DNA of 64,000 nucleotides from Acidimicrobiaceae bacterium (GTDB lineage Bacteria > Actinomycetota > Acidimicrobiia > Acidimicrobiales > Ilumatobacteraceae). The position numbers were made by a program, and so were the translations under genes. The notes beneath the pieces are model-generated. The model made no database searches, was not told the origin of the DNA, and was given only the letters and a program-made list of their open reading frames with translations. This document shows positions 9,101 through 18,672 of this stretch, piece by piece. The stretch's first letter is position 1. Every line of letters starts with the position of its first letter. The stretch covers positions 1 through 64,000 of the forward strand of contig BGOG01000007.1 in NCBI GenBank assembly GCA_003569125.1, written 5' to 3'.

Positions 9101-10780
9101 ATGGCGGCTGAATTTATTTACACTTGTTACAAACTGGCGCGTTTCTATCCGCCAGATCGCACGGTGCTCGAGAACATTTCTTTGTCGTTCTACCCGGGAG
9201 CCAAGATCGGCGTTCTCGGATCAAACGGAAGCGGCAAATCAAGTTTGCTGAAAATCATGGCTGGTCTCGACGACGAATTCACCGGCGAAGCGCGTTTGAC
9301 ACCAGGTTTTTCAGTTGGCCTGCTTGAGCAAGAACCGAAACTCGACCCAACAAAAGATGTGCTCGGCAACGTCATGGACGGTGTCGCTCCGATTCGCGAT
9401 CTTTTGACCGAATACGAAAAAGTCACCGCGATGTGGGCTGAGCCGGACGCCGACTTCGACAAAGTTGGAGCACTGCAGGCAAAACTTGAAGCAAGAATTA
9501 ATGCAGTCGATGCATGGAGTCTTGAACGCAATGTTGAGATCGCAATGGATGCATTGCGTTGCCCGCCCAATGAAAGCGATGTCACGAAACTCTCAGGCGG
9601 CGAAAGACGTCGTGTGGCGTTGTGCCGCTTGTTGCTCAGCCGACCCGACTTGTTGTTGCTCGATGAACCGACCAACCACCTCGACGCAGAAAGCGTCGAC
9701 TGGCTTGAAAGATTTTTGCAAGAGTATTCGGGCACTGTGGTCGCAATCACCCACGACCGTTATTTCTTGGACAACGTCGCGAAATGGATTCTTGAATTGG
9801 ACCGCGGCAAGGGCATTCCGTTTGAGGGCAATTACACAAGTTGGCTAGAACAAAAACAAGAACGACTTGGACGCGAAGAAAAAGCCAACGAAACTCGGCG
9901 ACGCACGCTGCAACGCGAACTCGACTGGGTACGCATGGCACCAAAGGCTCGTCAGTCAAAAGGCAAGGCACGTCTTGCCGCCTACGACAAGTTGCACGCA
10001 GAAGCCCAAGCGGCCGAACGCGACGACAACAAACTAGAAATTGCGATTCCACCAGGGCCTCGATTGGGCGATGTAGTCATCGAAATAAAAAATCTTTCAA
10101 AGGGATACGGTGACCGATTGCTGATTGAAGATCTCACATTCAACTTGCCACCAGCCGGAATTGTCGGCATCATCGGCGCAAACGGTGCGGGTAAGACGAC
10201 TTTGTTTCGCATGATCACCGGCCAAGAGAGCCCCGATTCGGGCACCGTTACGGTTGGCGACACGGTGTCGTTGAGTTACGTAGACCAAAGTCGCGACACG
10301 CTAAATGCAGACGCTTCGGTCTACGAAGAAATTACTGCGGGTGTCGAAGTGATGAAAGTCGGCAACCGAGAAATCAATGGTCGTGCATATGTCGCAAGTT
10401 TCAACTTCAAGGGCAGCGACCAGCAAAAGCGTGTCGGAGATCTCTCTGGTGGCGAGCGAAACCGCGTGCACTTGGCCAAACTTTTGAAAAATGCGGGCAA
10501 CGTGTTGCTGCTTGACGAGCCAACTAATGATTTAGATATTGATACTTTGCGTGCGCTCGAAACTGCTCTGGAAAGTTTTCCGGGTTGCGTCGTCGTGATT
10601 AGTCACGATCGTTGGTTTTTAGATCGTATTGCAACACATGTTTTGGCTTTCGAAGGCGACAGTCAAGTTCGTTGGTTCGAGGGTAACTTTTCTGATTACG
10701 AAGTTTGGCGCAAAAAAGAACTCGGAATCTCTGCTGACCAGCCGAAGAGAATTAAATACAAGCCTCTCTCAAGAAAATAA
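9101..10780 (+). CDS. ettA: ABC-F translation factor EttA (energy-dependent translational throttle)
   Basis: 559-aa cytosolic ABC-F ATPase without membrane segments, two nucleotide-binding domains in tandem. First domain: Walker A GSNGSGKSS (about 45), signature LSGGERRR, Walker B LLLLDEPTNHLD. Second domain: GANGAGKTT (about 360), LSGGERNR, LLLDEPTNDLD. Between them are the charged linker (RELDWVRMAPKARQSKGKAR) and, within domain 1, the arm insertion typical of EttA, which acts at the ribosomal E site and gates translation by energy status. Length equals the usual 555-560 aa. It starts a plus-strand run with the small membrane protein, cysQ-like, ubiB-like and nucS genes. Confidence 0.93.
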   Translation: MAAEFIYTCYKLARFYPPDRTVLENISLSFYPGAKIGVLGSNGSGKSSLLKIMAGLDDEFTGEARLTPGFSVGLLEQEPKLDPTKDVLGNVMDGVAPIRDLLTEYEKVTAMWAEPDADFDKVGALQAKLEARINAVDAWSLERNVEIAMDALRCPPNESDVTKLSGGERRRVALCRLLLSRPDLLLLDEPTNHLDAESVDWLERFLQEYSGTVVAITHDRYFLDNVAKWILELDRGKGIPFEGNYTSWLEQKQERLGREEKANETRRRTLQRELDWVRMAPKARQSKGKARLAAYDKLHAEAQAAERDDNKLEIAIPPGPRLGDVVIEIKNLSKGYGDRLLIEDLTFNLPPAGIVGIIGANGAGKTTLFRMITGQESPDSGTVTVGDTVSLSYVDQSRDTLNADASVYEEITAGVEVMKVGNREINGRAYVASFNFKGSDQQKRVGDLSGGERNRVHLAKLLKNAGNVLLLDEPTNDLDIDTLRALETALESFPGCVVVISHDRWFLDRIATHVLAFEGDSQVRWFEGNFSDYEVWRKKELGISADQPKRIKYKPLSRK

Positions 10781-10795
10781 CTTGCGCAAAAACAA

Positions 10796-11113
10796 ATGAC
10801 TTCACCAGCCGTTCGCACAATCCGCATTTCATGCATTGTGATTTTCGTGTTGGGCATCGCCGGCATGATCATTTCATCAATAGCCGGCAACAACGTCGGT
10901 GTCGTAACCACCATCGGCGTCACGACCGCAATTGCGGCGCTTGTCTTGTTGATCGCCAATGTTTCATCTAACCAAGATCAACTTGAAGTTTTCAGCGAAG
11001 CCAACGCGCAAATTCTTGAGCGACAGATAGCCGAACTTATTAAGTCAGGCACCGACGAAACTGCGCTTCGCTCGATTGTTCGTGACGCGACGAAACTTGG
11101 TCGCCAGCCTTGA
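10796..11113 (+). CDS. Small two-span membrane protein, function unknown
   Basis: 105-aa protein that I cannot assign. Two hydrophobic helices lie at about residues 9-28 (IRISCIVIFVLGIAGMIISSI) and 36-55 (VVTTIGVTTAIAALVLLIANV). A soluble, charged, probably helical tail of about 45 residues follows (FSEANAQILERQIAELI...). It begins 15 bases after ettA, and its TGA overlaps the TTG start of the following phosphatase gene, so the three are probably one transcript. Confidence 0.6.
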   Translation: MTSPAVRTIRISCIVIFVLGIAGMIISSIAGNNVGVVTTIGVTTAIAALVLLIANVSSNQDQLEVFSEANAQILERQIAELIKSGTDETALRSIVRDATKLGRQP

Positions 11114-11902
11114 CAAATATCGCAAACCCCGAACACCGAAAAGACGCCGAATTCGCCACATACCTTGCTACAGAAACTGGCAAACATTTAGTAGCACTGC
11201 GTAACGAACTCGTAAAACGAGGTTTTCTACGGCTGGGATTTAAAAGATGCCGGTGACGCAATGGCGCAAGAGTTTTTAATGTCGCAACTGCGCGAACATC
11301 GGCCAAATGATGCTGTACTAAGCGAAGAAGCGACCGACAGCGCCGCGCGACTATCTGCCGACCGCGTTTGGATAATTGATCCACTCGATGGCACGCAAGA
11401 GTTCAGCGAACCAGAGCGCCAAGATTGGGCGGTGCATGTCGCGTTGTGGCAACGAAATGAAACGAACAATGGCGATCTTGTTGCAGGTGCCGTGAGTTTG
11501 CCGGCCATTGAATTGACGCTCAGTACCGACCCACCGCATGTGTCGCCCAAAAAACAAGACCGACCGCCACGACTCGTCACCTCTCGCACCCGCACTCCGC
11601 GCGAAGCTGTGATTGTTGCAAACGCGCTGGGTTGCGATGCAATGCGACTCGGATCAGCCGGCGCCAAAGCGATGTCTGTGGTGCTCGGCGAGTGTGACAT
11701 TTATCTACATTCAGGTGGTCAGCATCAATGGGATTCTGCGGCGCCGGTTGCAGTTGCTCGCGCTGCAGGCTTTTTTACGAGTCGAATCGATGGCTCGCCA
11801 CTAATTTATAACGATTCAGATACTTGGTTGCCAGATTTGATTGTTTGTCGTGCCGATCTGGCTGAGTCAGTTCTCGCAGCGTTGCATAAATCTGCCCGAT
11901 AA
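11110..11902 (+). CDS. Inositol-monophosphatase-family phosphatase, CysQ-like, one frameshift
   Basis: The track gives only the 213-aa C-terminal part. The open frame from TTG 11110 (LTNIANPEHRKDAEFATYLATETGK) gives the N-terminal helices, and after a 1-base gain in the AAAA run near 11215 it continues as GWDLKDAGDAMAQEF. Catalytic motifs of the Mg-dependent FIG superfamily are all there: AVLSEEATD, IIDPLDGTQEF and QWDSAAPVAVARAAG. A 3'(2'),5'-bisphosphate nucleotidase or sugar-phosphatase role is likely. The start overlaps the previous stop. Sulfate-assimilation genes are not nearby, so the substrate stays open. Confidence 0.78.
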
Positions 11903-11918
11903 ACGGCAGACTAAGGCG

Positions 11919-13502
11919 ATGACTGATCTTGACTGGGGCGCATTCAGCGATAATCCACCGTGGGTTTTAGACCGCGATCAAATTAGTTGGCTGTCTATTG
12001 CGCCGGTTTTGCGTCAAGCAGCGCGAAAAGAAGTGCCGGTACTTACCAAGCCTTCGCGAATTCCGCCCGTGTTGCGACTGTTGGTTGTCGTTCGCGTGTT
12101 GCTTGCCGCACTATTGCCCTGGCTCTGGCATAAAAAATTAAACCATTACGAATCTGACAAAGATTCGCGACTTGATATTTCTAAGCGAATGCGCAGAGCC
12201 GTTGAAAAACTTGGCTCGACATACATAAAACTTGGTCAGATAATTTCAAGTGGTGACGGGTTGTTTCCAACCGAACTCGTTGATGAATTCAAACTTTGTC
12301 GAGACCAAGTGCCAGCAGAATCATTTGCAGATGTGCGCAAGGTCGTCGAGCAAGACCTAGGTGCACCAATCGAAGATGTCTTCGAATTTTTTGACAAGAC
12401 ACCACTCGCGGCCGCTTCAATTGCGCAAGTTCATCTGGCTCGCCTGCTGACTGGCGAAACCGTCGTTGTAAAAGTTCAGCGACCAAAAGTGATCGACCTC
12501 GTGCGAAAAGATTTGAAAGTCATGTCTTGGCTTGCACCACACCTTGTGGGTCGATTAAAAATTGCTGCCTTGGCGAACCCGCCCGCACTAGTCGAGTTAT
12601 TCGCCGAAACGATTGTTGAAGAACTTGATTTCAGGATGGAAGCCGACAACATGATTGACATCGCTCGCATTCTGCGAGACCTCAATCAGACCGGCTACAT
12701 CGTGCCGCGTCCGCACCCAAAATTAGTCACTCGGCGCGTTTTGGTAATGGAGCGACTTGAAGGTTTCAAATTTGACGACGTAGTCGGCATGAAAAACGCC
12801 GGCATAGATACCGAAGCGGTGATTCGCACCGGCATGATCGCTTTTATGGAAGGCGCAATGGTTCACGGCGCCTTTCACGGCGATCTGCATGGTGGAAACC
12901 TTTTCGTGATGAAAGACGGTCGAACCGCGCTACTAGATTTTGGCATCGTCGGTCGTCTGAGTGGCCCGCGCCGACTTGCATTTCTCAGACTGATGCTTGG
13001 TGCGACAACGAACGACGTCAAGGGTCAAGTCACTGCGTTGCGAGATCTTGGTGCGTTACCGATGGATACTGATCTAGACGCTGTGATTGTTGACCTCGGG
13101 CTGGATCGCCCGCCAATTGATCCGACGAAACTTTCTGCAGACGAACTCGTCAAAGAAGTTCAGCGGATAATGAAATCGTTGCTCGGTTACGGTGCACGAA
13201 TGCCCAAAGAATTAATGCTCTATGTGAAAAACATGGTTTTTCTTGACGGCGCAATTGCTCGCCTCGCTCCAGATCTTGACCTGCTCGGAGAAATAGCGGC
13301 GATCTCAATGTTGTTCGCCCAGCGACACGGAGAACAACTCGGTCGCGAACTCGGCATCGATCACAACTCAATTGAGATAAACCTTGACAGCGTGAAAGCC
13401 GGACTTGGCATCGAACTAGAGACCAATAGTTTGACTTATCGAGAACTACAACAACGACGCGAGTTGATCCAAAAAAGAATGCGTGAACGCGTCAAGCGTT
13501 AA
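11919..13502 (+). CDS. UbiB/ABC1/AarF atypical kinase family protein
   Basis: About 527 aa from ATG 11919; the track start at 11841 overlaps the phosphatase gene and has no family support. Diagnostic features are the KxGQ motif ([12 protein letters not shown]), the A-rich loop in place of a P-loop ([12 protein letters not shown]), VVKVQRPKV with the ATP lysine, [10 protein letters not shown] for catalysis and [10 protein letters not shown] for metal. UbiB-like proteins are ATPases that act on prenyl-quinone or other lipid metabolism. A menaquinone role is plausible here because a geranylgeranyl-reductase-like gene lies 2 kb away, but that is inference. There is a membrane-seeking stretch at about residues 50-70 ([17 protein letters not shown]). 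Confidence 0.85.
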   Translation: MTDLDWGAFSDNPPWVLDRDQISWLSIAPVLRQAARKEVPVLTKPSRIPPVLRLLVVVRVLLAALLPWLWHKKLNHYESDKDSRLDISKRMRRAVEKLGSTYIKLGQIISSGDGLFPTELVDEFKLCRDQVPAESFADVRKVVEQDLGAPIEDVFEFFDKTPLAAASIAQVHLARLLTGETVVVKVQRPKVIDLVRKDLKVMSWLAPHLVGRLKIAALANPPALVELFAETIVEELDFRMEADNMIDIARILRDLNQTGYIVPRPHPKLVTRRVLVMERLEGFKFDDVVGMKNAGIDTEAVIRTGMIAFMEGAMVHGAFHGDLHGGNLFVMKDGRTALLDFGIVGRLSGPRRLAFLRLMLGATTNDVKGQVTALRDLGALPMDTDLDAVIVDLGLDRPPIDPTKLSADELVKEVQRIMKSLLGYGARMPKELMLYVKNMVFLDGAIARLAPDLDLLGEIAAISMLFAQRHGEQLGRELGIDHNSIEINLDSVKAGLGIELETNSLTYRELQQRRELIQKRMRERVKR

Positions 13503-13507
13503 AAAAT

Positions 13508-14167
13508 ATGCGAGTGATAATCGCGACTTGCAGTGTCAGTTACGAAGGTCGGCTCAATGCCTCGCTACCAGTTGCGACGCGCCTAATAATGGTCAAAGCC
13601 GATGGATGCGTGGCAATTCATGCCGATGGTGGCGCTTACAAGCCACTTAATTGGATGAATGCACCGAACACATTCGAAGAACTGACAGACCGACTTATTG
13701 TTCGTAACCCCAAGGGCGAGACTCTGACGATTCACTTAGTTGAGATTCATGCCGACTTTGCTCACGAACTGGGTGAAGACCCAGGACTCACAAAAGATGG
13801 TGTCGAGGCCGATCTTCAGGTTCTACTTGCCACAACACCTGAAGCAATCGAAGTTGGTTTAACTTTGATCCGTCGCGAATATCCAACTGCCGTCGGCCCG
13901 GTTGATTTGCTCTGTCGCGATGCTTCAGGTCAAACAGTTGCTATTGAAATCAAACGTCGCGGTGAAATTGACGGCGTCGAGCAACTCACGCGCTACATCG
14001 ACTGCCTGCATGCTGATTCATCACTCGGAAAAATTCGCGGTATCTTTGTCGCCCAATCAATTAAGCCTCAAGCACGAGTACTCGCCGAGAGTCGCAATAT
14101 CGGTTGGTGCGAAGTTGACTACGACGAACTTCGCGGCAAAAAATCTGAAGAACTAAAACTTTTTTAA
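13508..14167 (+). CDS. nucS: Mismatch endonuclease NucS (EndoMS)
   Basis: 219-aa nuclease of the non-canonical mismatch repair pathway that replaces MutS/MutL in many actinobacteria. The C-terminal PD-(D/E)xK nuclease core is visible as GPVDLLCRD (metal Asp) and [20 protein letters not shown] (E-x-K), preceded by the N-terminal dimer domain ([27 protein letters not shown]). The extreme C-terminus EELKLF looks like a sliding-clamp binding peptide, consistent with NucS activation by the beta clamp. The length fits family members (about 220-225 aa). It lies five bases after the ubiB-like stop and faces the SDR gene. Confidence 0.93.
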   Translation: MRVIIATCSVSYEGRLNASLPVATRLIMVKADGCVAIHADGGAYKPLNWMNAPNTFEELTDRLIVRNPKGETLTIHLVEIHADFAHELGEDPGLTKDGVEADLQVLLATTPEAIEVGLTLIRREYPTAVGPVDLLCRDASGQTVAIEIKRRGEIDGVEQLTRYIDCLHADSSLGKIRGIFVAQSIKPQARVLAESRNIGWCEVDYDELRGKKSEELKLF

Positions 14168-14185
14168 GAAACTAAAAACGCTCGC

Positions 14186-15108
14186 TTATTTTTTTTGCGG
14201 TTGCGGCCAGGTGCCGTCGCGACCATCCATGCCAGCATTAAGCCGAGCCTTGGCCATCATTTCTTCGACAATCGGCCCGAGTTTCGTCGGGTCTTCGACT
14301 GGCTTACTTGTTGGCCCACGATGCCAACCTTCGGCGATTGCCAAAACATCTCCACTGGCTTCAAACACTCGACCAGTTATGCCTGCCGATTCTGCCGACG
14401 CGAGCCAAGTCACGATCGGCGCGATCCACTTTGGTGAGCGGTGCTCACGCTCGGCTTCGGTCTCTGGTGCAGGTCCGAGATTTTCTGTCATTCGAGTTAG
14501 CGCAACTGGTGCAACTGCGTTGACGGTTACGCCGTAACGACCGAGTTCAAGCGATGCGATTGTCGTAAACGCAGCAATGCCGGCTTTCGCCGCGCCGTAA
14601 TTTGTCTGCCCGACATTGCCATAGATCCCTGAAACGGACGAAGTGTTGATATTCTTCCGTCAACTGGTTTGCCGGCTTTATTTTGATCCCGCCAGTAAGC
14701 GGCCGCAAAACGTGATGGAGCAAAAGTTCCCTTGAGGTGCACTTTGATTACTGCATCCCATTCTTCTTCGCTCATGTTGGCGAGCATTCGGTCGCGCAAA
14801 ATTCCGGCGTTGTTTACGACTGCGTGCAAATCACCAAAGGTTTCAACTGCGGTTTGAATCAATCGCTCGGCACCTGCCCATGATGAAATGTCATCGCCGC
14901 TGGCGATTGCTTTGCCGCCCATTGCCTCGATCTCGTTGACAACTTGCTGTGCTGGCGATTTGTCGCCACCCTTGCCATCAACACCGGCGCCTAAATCGTT
15001 GACTACGACCAACGCCCCATGCTTGGCAAGGCTCAGCGCATGTTCGCGTCCGATGCCTCGACCTGAACCAGTGACAACAACTACTCGACCTTCACATAAG
15101 CGACTCAT
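14186..15108 (-). CDS. SDR-family NAD(P)-dependent oxidoreductase (hydroxyacyl-CoA-DH-like), one frameshift
   Basis: The track splits this into 204- and 101-aa ORFs. Rejoined at about 14650 by one base, the sequence runs GRVVVVTGSGRGIGREHA (NAD loop), NDLGAGVDGKGGDKSPAQQVV, VNNAGILRD, then in the new frame INTSSVSGIYGNVGQTNYGAAKAG with the catalytic Ser, Tyr and Lys (YGAAK). The NDLGA...DKSPAQ insertion resembles the short-chain domain of peroxisomal 17-beta-HSD4 / 3-hydroxyacyl-CoA dehydrogenases, so a beta-oxidation or steroid-type role is likely. ATG 15108 is chosen. It forms the palindrome CATG with a candidate start of the divergent flavoprotein gene. Confidence 0.82.
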
Positions 15109-16450
15109 GGCGAAGAACTCTAGCCTGAGCGTCGTGCCCAATGCTATTTTCGAACCAAAATCGTCAAATCAATGTGACGTGTTGGTCGTCGGCGCAGGGC
15201 CTGCCGGAATCGCGGCGGCGATCACACTTACTGCGAGCGGTCAAAATGTTTTGGTAATTGATAAAGCGGTTTTTCCTCGCGACAAATGTTGCGGTGACGG
15301 GCTGACGACTGGCGCACTACGAATTCTCGAGATGCTTGGCTTCGATCCAACGACAGTCGCTAATTGGAAAGTTTGTTCGGATGTGTGGTTGCGCTCTCCA
15401 TCTGGTCGCGAAATACAACTTCAATTGCCAAACGTCAAAAAAAATAAAACTAGTCAGTTCGCGGCGATCGCCCCGAGAATCGAACTTGACCACGCACTCG
15501 TAAAACATGCGCGTGCCCTCGGTATAAAAATAATTGAAGGTTGTGCGTTCACAGAAATTGCGCGTCAAACAACTGACGACATCACCGTAAGCACAGTTTC
15601 TGCAGATACAGCCGATACATCAGATACATCATCCAGCGAGTTTCACGAGATAACCACAAAATTTATAGTTGCTGCTGACGGCATGTGGTCTCCTGTGCGC
15701 AAAGCATTCGGTGCCTCGCAACCTGGATATCTCGGCGAGTGGCACGCATTTCGTCAATATTTGGGCAACGTCACTGGGCCGGCACGTGATCGCCTTTACG
15801 TTTGGTTCGACGCAGATTTATTGCCGGGTTACGCATGGTCGTTTCCGTTACCGAATGGTCGAGTCAATGTCGGCTTCGGTATCTTGCGGGGATCAAAATA
15901 TTCGGTGCAAGACATGAAATCGTTGTGGCCAGAACTTCTCGCTCGCCCGCACATTGCCAACGCGCTCGGGCCCGATGCAACTCTTGAAGCTCGGCACACA
16001 GCCTGGCCAATACCAGCACGTGTGACGAATGCAAAACTTGCTAGTGGTCGTGCAATTTTTGTTGGCGACGCCGTTTGTGCCGCTGACACCATGACTGGCG
16101 AAGGTATCGGTCAAGCACTCTTAACCGGGGTCTTGGCGGCTGAGGCAATTATCGGTGCTCACCGTCGAGGTCCGACGGCTGTCAGAAAAATATACGAGAC
16201 GAAAATGCGTCGCGAGTTTTTCGCCGACCATCGGATGTCGCAGGTGCTGGGCCGAGTATTAAAAAATGAATTCTTGACTCGTGGCGTGTTGCGCGTCGCA
16301 AATTATTCAGACTGGACTCGGCGAAACTTTGTTAGATGGATGTTCGAAGACGAGCCGCGTGCCGCATTGCTTACCCCACGGCGTTGGCACCGAAATTTTC
16401 TCAAACGTGATGGTGCCTTCGAATCAAGCGCTACAGCCACAAGCAACTAG
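15107..16450 (+). CDS. Geranylgeranyl-reductase-family flavoprotein
   Basis: FAD-dependent reductase of isoprenoid double bonds, the family of geranylgeranyl diphosphate reductase and mycobacterial menaquinone reductase (MenJ). It shows CDVLVVGAGPAGIAAAI (FAD loop), KAVFPRDKCCGDGL (the PxxxxCG(D/G)G motif of this family), VAADGMWSPVRKAF and IFVGDAVCAADTMTGEGIGQAL. An internal low-complexity insertion, SADTADTSDTSSSEF, lies at about residues 165-185. The track start at 14888 runs back through the SDR gene. ATG 15107 or GTG 15134 are the realistic starts; GTG would leave some promoter space. Its partner nitronate monooxygenase begins 11 bases after its stop. Confidence 0.82.
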   Translation: MAKNSSLSVVPNAIFEPKSSNQCDVLVVGAGPAGIAAAITLTASGQNVLVIDKAVFPRDKCCGDGLTTGALRILEMLGFDPTTVANWKVCSDVWLRSPSGREIQLQLPNVKKNKTSQFAAIAPRIELDHALVKHARALGIKIIEGCAFTEIARQTTDDITVSTVSADTADTSDTSSSEFHEITTKFIVAADGMWSPVRKAFGASQPGYLGEWHAFRQYLGNVTGPARDRLYVWFDADLLPGYAWSFPLPNGRVNVGFGILRGSKYSVQDMKSLWPELLARPHIANALGPDATLEARHTAWPIPARVTNAKLASGRAIFVGDAVCAADTMTGEGIGQALLTGVLAAEAIIGAHRRGPTAVRKIYETKMRREFFADHRMSQVLGRVLKNEFLTRGVLRVANYSDWTRRNFVRWMFEDEPRAALLTPRRWHRNFLKRDGAFESSATATSN

Positions 16451-16461
16451 ATTTGATTGCT

Positions 16462-17427
16462 ATGCGCACGCGAATAACCGAACTATTTGAAATTGAACAT
16501 CCAGTGATGCTCGCGGGCATGGGTGGAGTTTCGTATCACGAACTCGTCGCCGCGGTCAGCCAATCAGGCGGAATCGGAACATTCGGCGCTTCAACAATGC
16601 GTGACGGAGAACTCGCCAGAGAAATCAACGCACTCAAAACATTGACGCAAAAGCCTTTTGGTGTCGATTTATTGACGGCATTGCCACAGCACCTTGAACA
16701 AGGCATCCGTGACGTCATTGCTGGTGGCGCAAGAATTTTTGTCGCCGGACTTGGTGTGCCCCGTGATGCGATTGATTTATTGCACAGTCACAACATCTTG
16801 GTCGGCTCAATGTGCGGAAAAGTTCGTCACGCAGTTGCCGCAGTCGCCAGTGGTTGCGATTTTGTCGTCGCCCAAGGCACCGAAGCAGGCGGACACACCG
16901 GGCTCGTTGCGACGATGGCGCTCGTGCCACAAGTTGTCGACGCAGTCTCAAAGCAAGTGCCGGTTGTGGCTGCGGGTGGATTATTCGACGGTCGCGGGCT
17001 GGCAGCGTCTCTCGCGCTCGGCGCCGATGCAGTTTGGATCGGCACTCGGTTTATCGCCACGCCCGAAGCACGTGCGGTCAACGGCTACAAAGAAGCACTA
17101 GTCACGAGTCGCGAAGATGACACGGTCATTAGCCGTTCATATACGGGCAAACCATGTCGCGTGGTGCGCAACGAATGGACAAATTATTACGAACAAAATC
17201 CCCAGGACATCAAGACTTTCCCGCAACAGGCGATCGCGTCTTCGCAAGCAAATGTCAATCACTTGGGATATCCGAGTGGCACGCAGGTCGATATAACACG
17301 CGAGTTCTATCCAGCCGGTCAGGGTGCGGGAGCGGTCAACAGTTTGAAACCAGCCGGAGATCTAGTTCTCGAAATCGTGGCACAGGCAGAAAAAATCTTG
17401 AGCCAACTCGGCAAGACCAAATCTTAG
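16462..17427 (+). CDS. Nitronate monooxygenase (2-nitropropane dioxygenase family)
   Basis: 321-aa FMN-dependent TIM-barrel enzyme that oxidises alkyl nitronates such as propionate-3-nitronate. N-terminal MLAGMGGVSYHELVAAVSQSGGIGTFG, the Gln/Gly FMN contact block VVAQGTEAGGHTG and the phosphate-binding stretch VVAAGGLFDGRGLAASLALGADAVWIGTRF are all intact. The same fold covers enoyl reductase FabK-type proteins, so the substrate is not certain. ATG 16462 is preferred to TTG 16453. It is close behind the flavoprotein gene and 10 bases before the MFS gene, suggesting one transcript. Confidence 0.85.
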   Translation: MRTRITELFEIEHPVMLAGMGGVSYHELVAAVSQSGGIGTFGASTMRDGELAREINALKTLTQKPFGVDLLTALPQHLEQGIRDVIAGGARIFVAGLGVPRDAIDLLHSHNILVGSMCGKVRHAVAAVASGCDFVVAQGTEAGGHTGLVATMALVPQVVDAVSKQVPVVAAGGLFDGRGLAASLALGADAVWIGTRFIATPEARAVNGYKEALVTSREDDTVISRSYTGKPCRVVRNEWTNYYEQNPQDIKTFPQQAIASSQANVNHLGYPSGTQVDITREFYPAGQGAGAVNSLKPAGDLVLEIVAQAEKILSQLGKTKS

Positions 17428-17437
17428 TTAAATAAAA

Positions 17438-18672
17438 ATGTTCTCTGTTCTGAAAACGAATCGCGAACTACGCCTGCTCTTCATCGCCCAAAATCTTTCG
17501 TTCATCGGTGATTGGTTTACTTTCGTCGCACTTGCAGGCTTGGTGCAAGATCTAACAGGTTCGAAATTTCTTGTCTCGCTATTGCTTGTCGCCTTTTCGT
17601 TGCCGTCATTTTTGGCTTCACCAATCGGTGGCCCAGTTGCCGATCGCTACGACCGACGCAAAGTTCTAATAATCGTCTCGATACTTCAGGCGATCGCCGC
17701 ATGTGGATTTCTGTTTATTGGCGACTCGCGAGTCTGGATTGCATTCGTCGCACAAAGCATGATCGCGGCACTCGCCTCATTCGTGAGACCGGCACTCGAA
17801 GCGGCGATTCCTAACATGGCTCGCGATCCTGATGAACTCCGTCAAGCAAATGCTTTATTTGGCAGCAGTTGGGGCGTAATGCTCGCCGTTGGCGCAGGCA
17901 TCGGCGGAATCTTCTCGCAAGTCTTTGGTCGTCAAGCAGCGTTCATCGCCGACATTGCGACATTTATCGTCGCGGCAACACTGATTGCACTTGTCACTCG
18001 CCCGATGCAAGAAGTACGAGCCGCAAGCCACAGCAAACGGATTCGTCCGATCGCCGATATGCGCGAAGCACTACACCTCGCCAAATCTGATCCGGCAATA
18101 ATGTCGCTACTGATGTCAAAATGACGTTTGCAATTGGCGCTGGCGTCGTCAGCCAACTCGCGGTTTTTGCCGCAGACTCGTTTAATAGAGGTGACGCGGG
18201 TCGTGGAATCATGCTCGGTCTTCGTGGCTTGGGCAGTGCACTCGGGCCACTCCTCGCGGCGCGATTCGTTAAAAATGATTTGTCAAAGGTGATACTCGTA
18301 TGCGGTATTGCTGGTCTGGGTTTTGCCGGCGGATATCTTGCCGCTGCTGCATCGCCATTTTTTATTGTCGCCTGTGTCTGCATCGGCTTTGCTCACCTGG
18401 GTGGAGGTGCACAATGGACGCTTTCAACATATGGATTACAAGTGCGTTGCCCTGATGAAATGCGCGGTCGAGTTCTTGCTGGCGACTTTGCCTTAATTAC
18501 TTTGTCACTCGGATTGAGCAGTTTGCTGGCAGGAGTTGTCTCAGAAATTATTGGCGCACGCGGAACCATTGCCGTGTTCGCATTGCTCGCGGTTTGCGCT
18601 TCGCTAATTTATCTGTTTGCAACTCGCCCGGTTCGAAAAAACCTAAGCGAAGAACTCAGACGTCGTCAATAA
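17438..18672 (+). CDS. MFS transporter (DHA/EntS-like exporter), one frameshift
   Basis: Two track ORFs (228 and 183 aa) abut at an ATGA and form one 12-span major facilitator of about 411 aa. The first carries helices 1-6 with the MFS motif GGPVADRYDRRKVLI between helices 2 and 3, and the second begins exactly where helix 7 should (MTFAIGAGVVSQLAVFAADSF). Restoring one A in the AAAA run at 18117-18120 joins them as SLLMSK-MTFAIG. The family exports drugs or siderophores; nothing in the context names the substrate. The last 17 bases overlap the end of the convergent F420 oxidoreductase gene. Confidence 0.85.

Noticed and set aside
9190-9750. 186-aa minus ORF inside ettA
   Set aside because: Antisense shadow of a conserved ABC-F gene; Ser/Arg-rich without any domain.
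18121-18672. MFS split into two coupled half-transporters by the natural ATGA overlap
   Set aside because: The second half has no independent start context, and adding one A in an A run gives a complete 12-helix protein. Half-size MFS pairs are not expected here.
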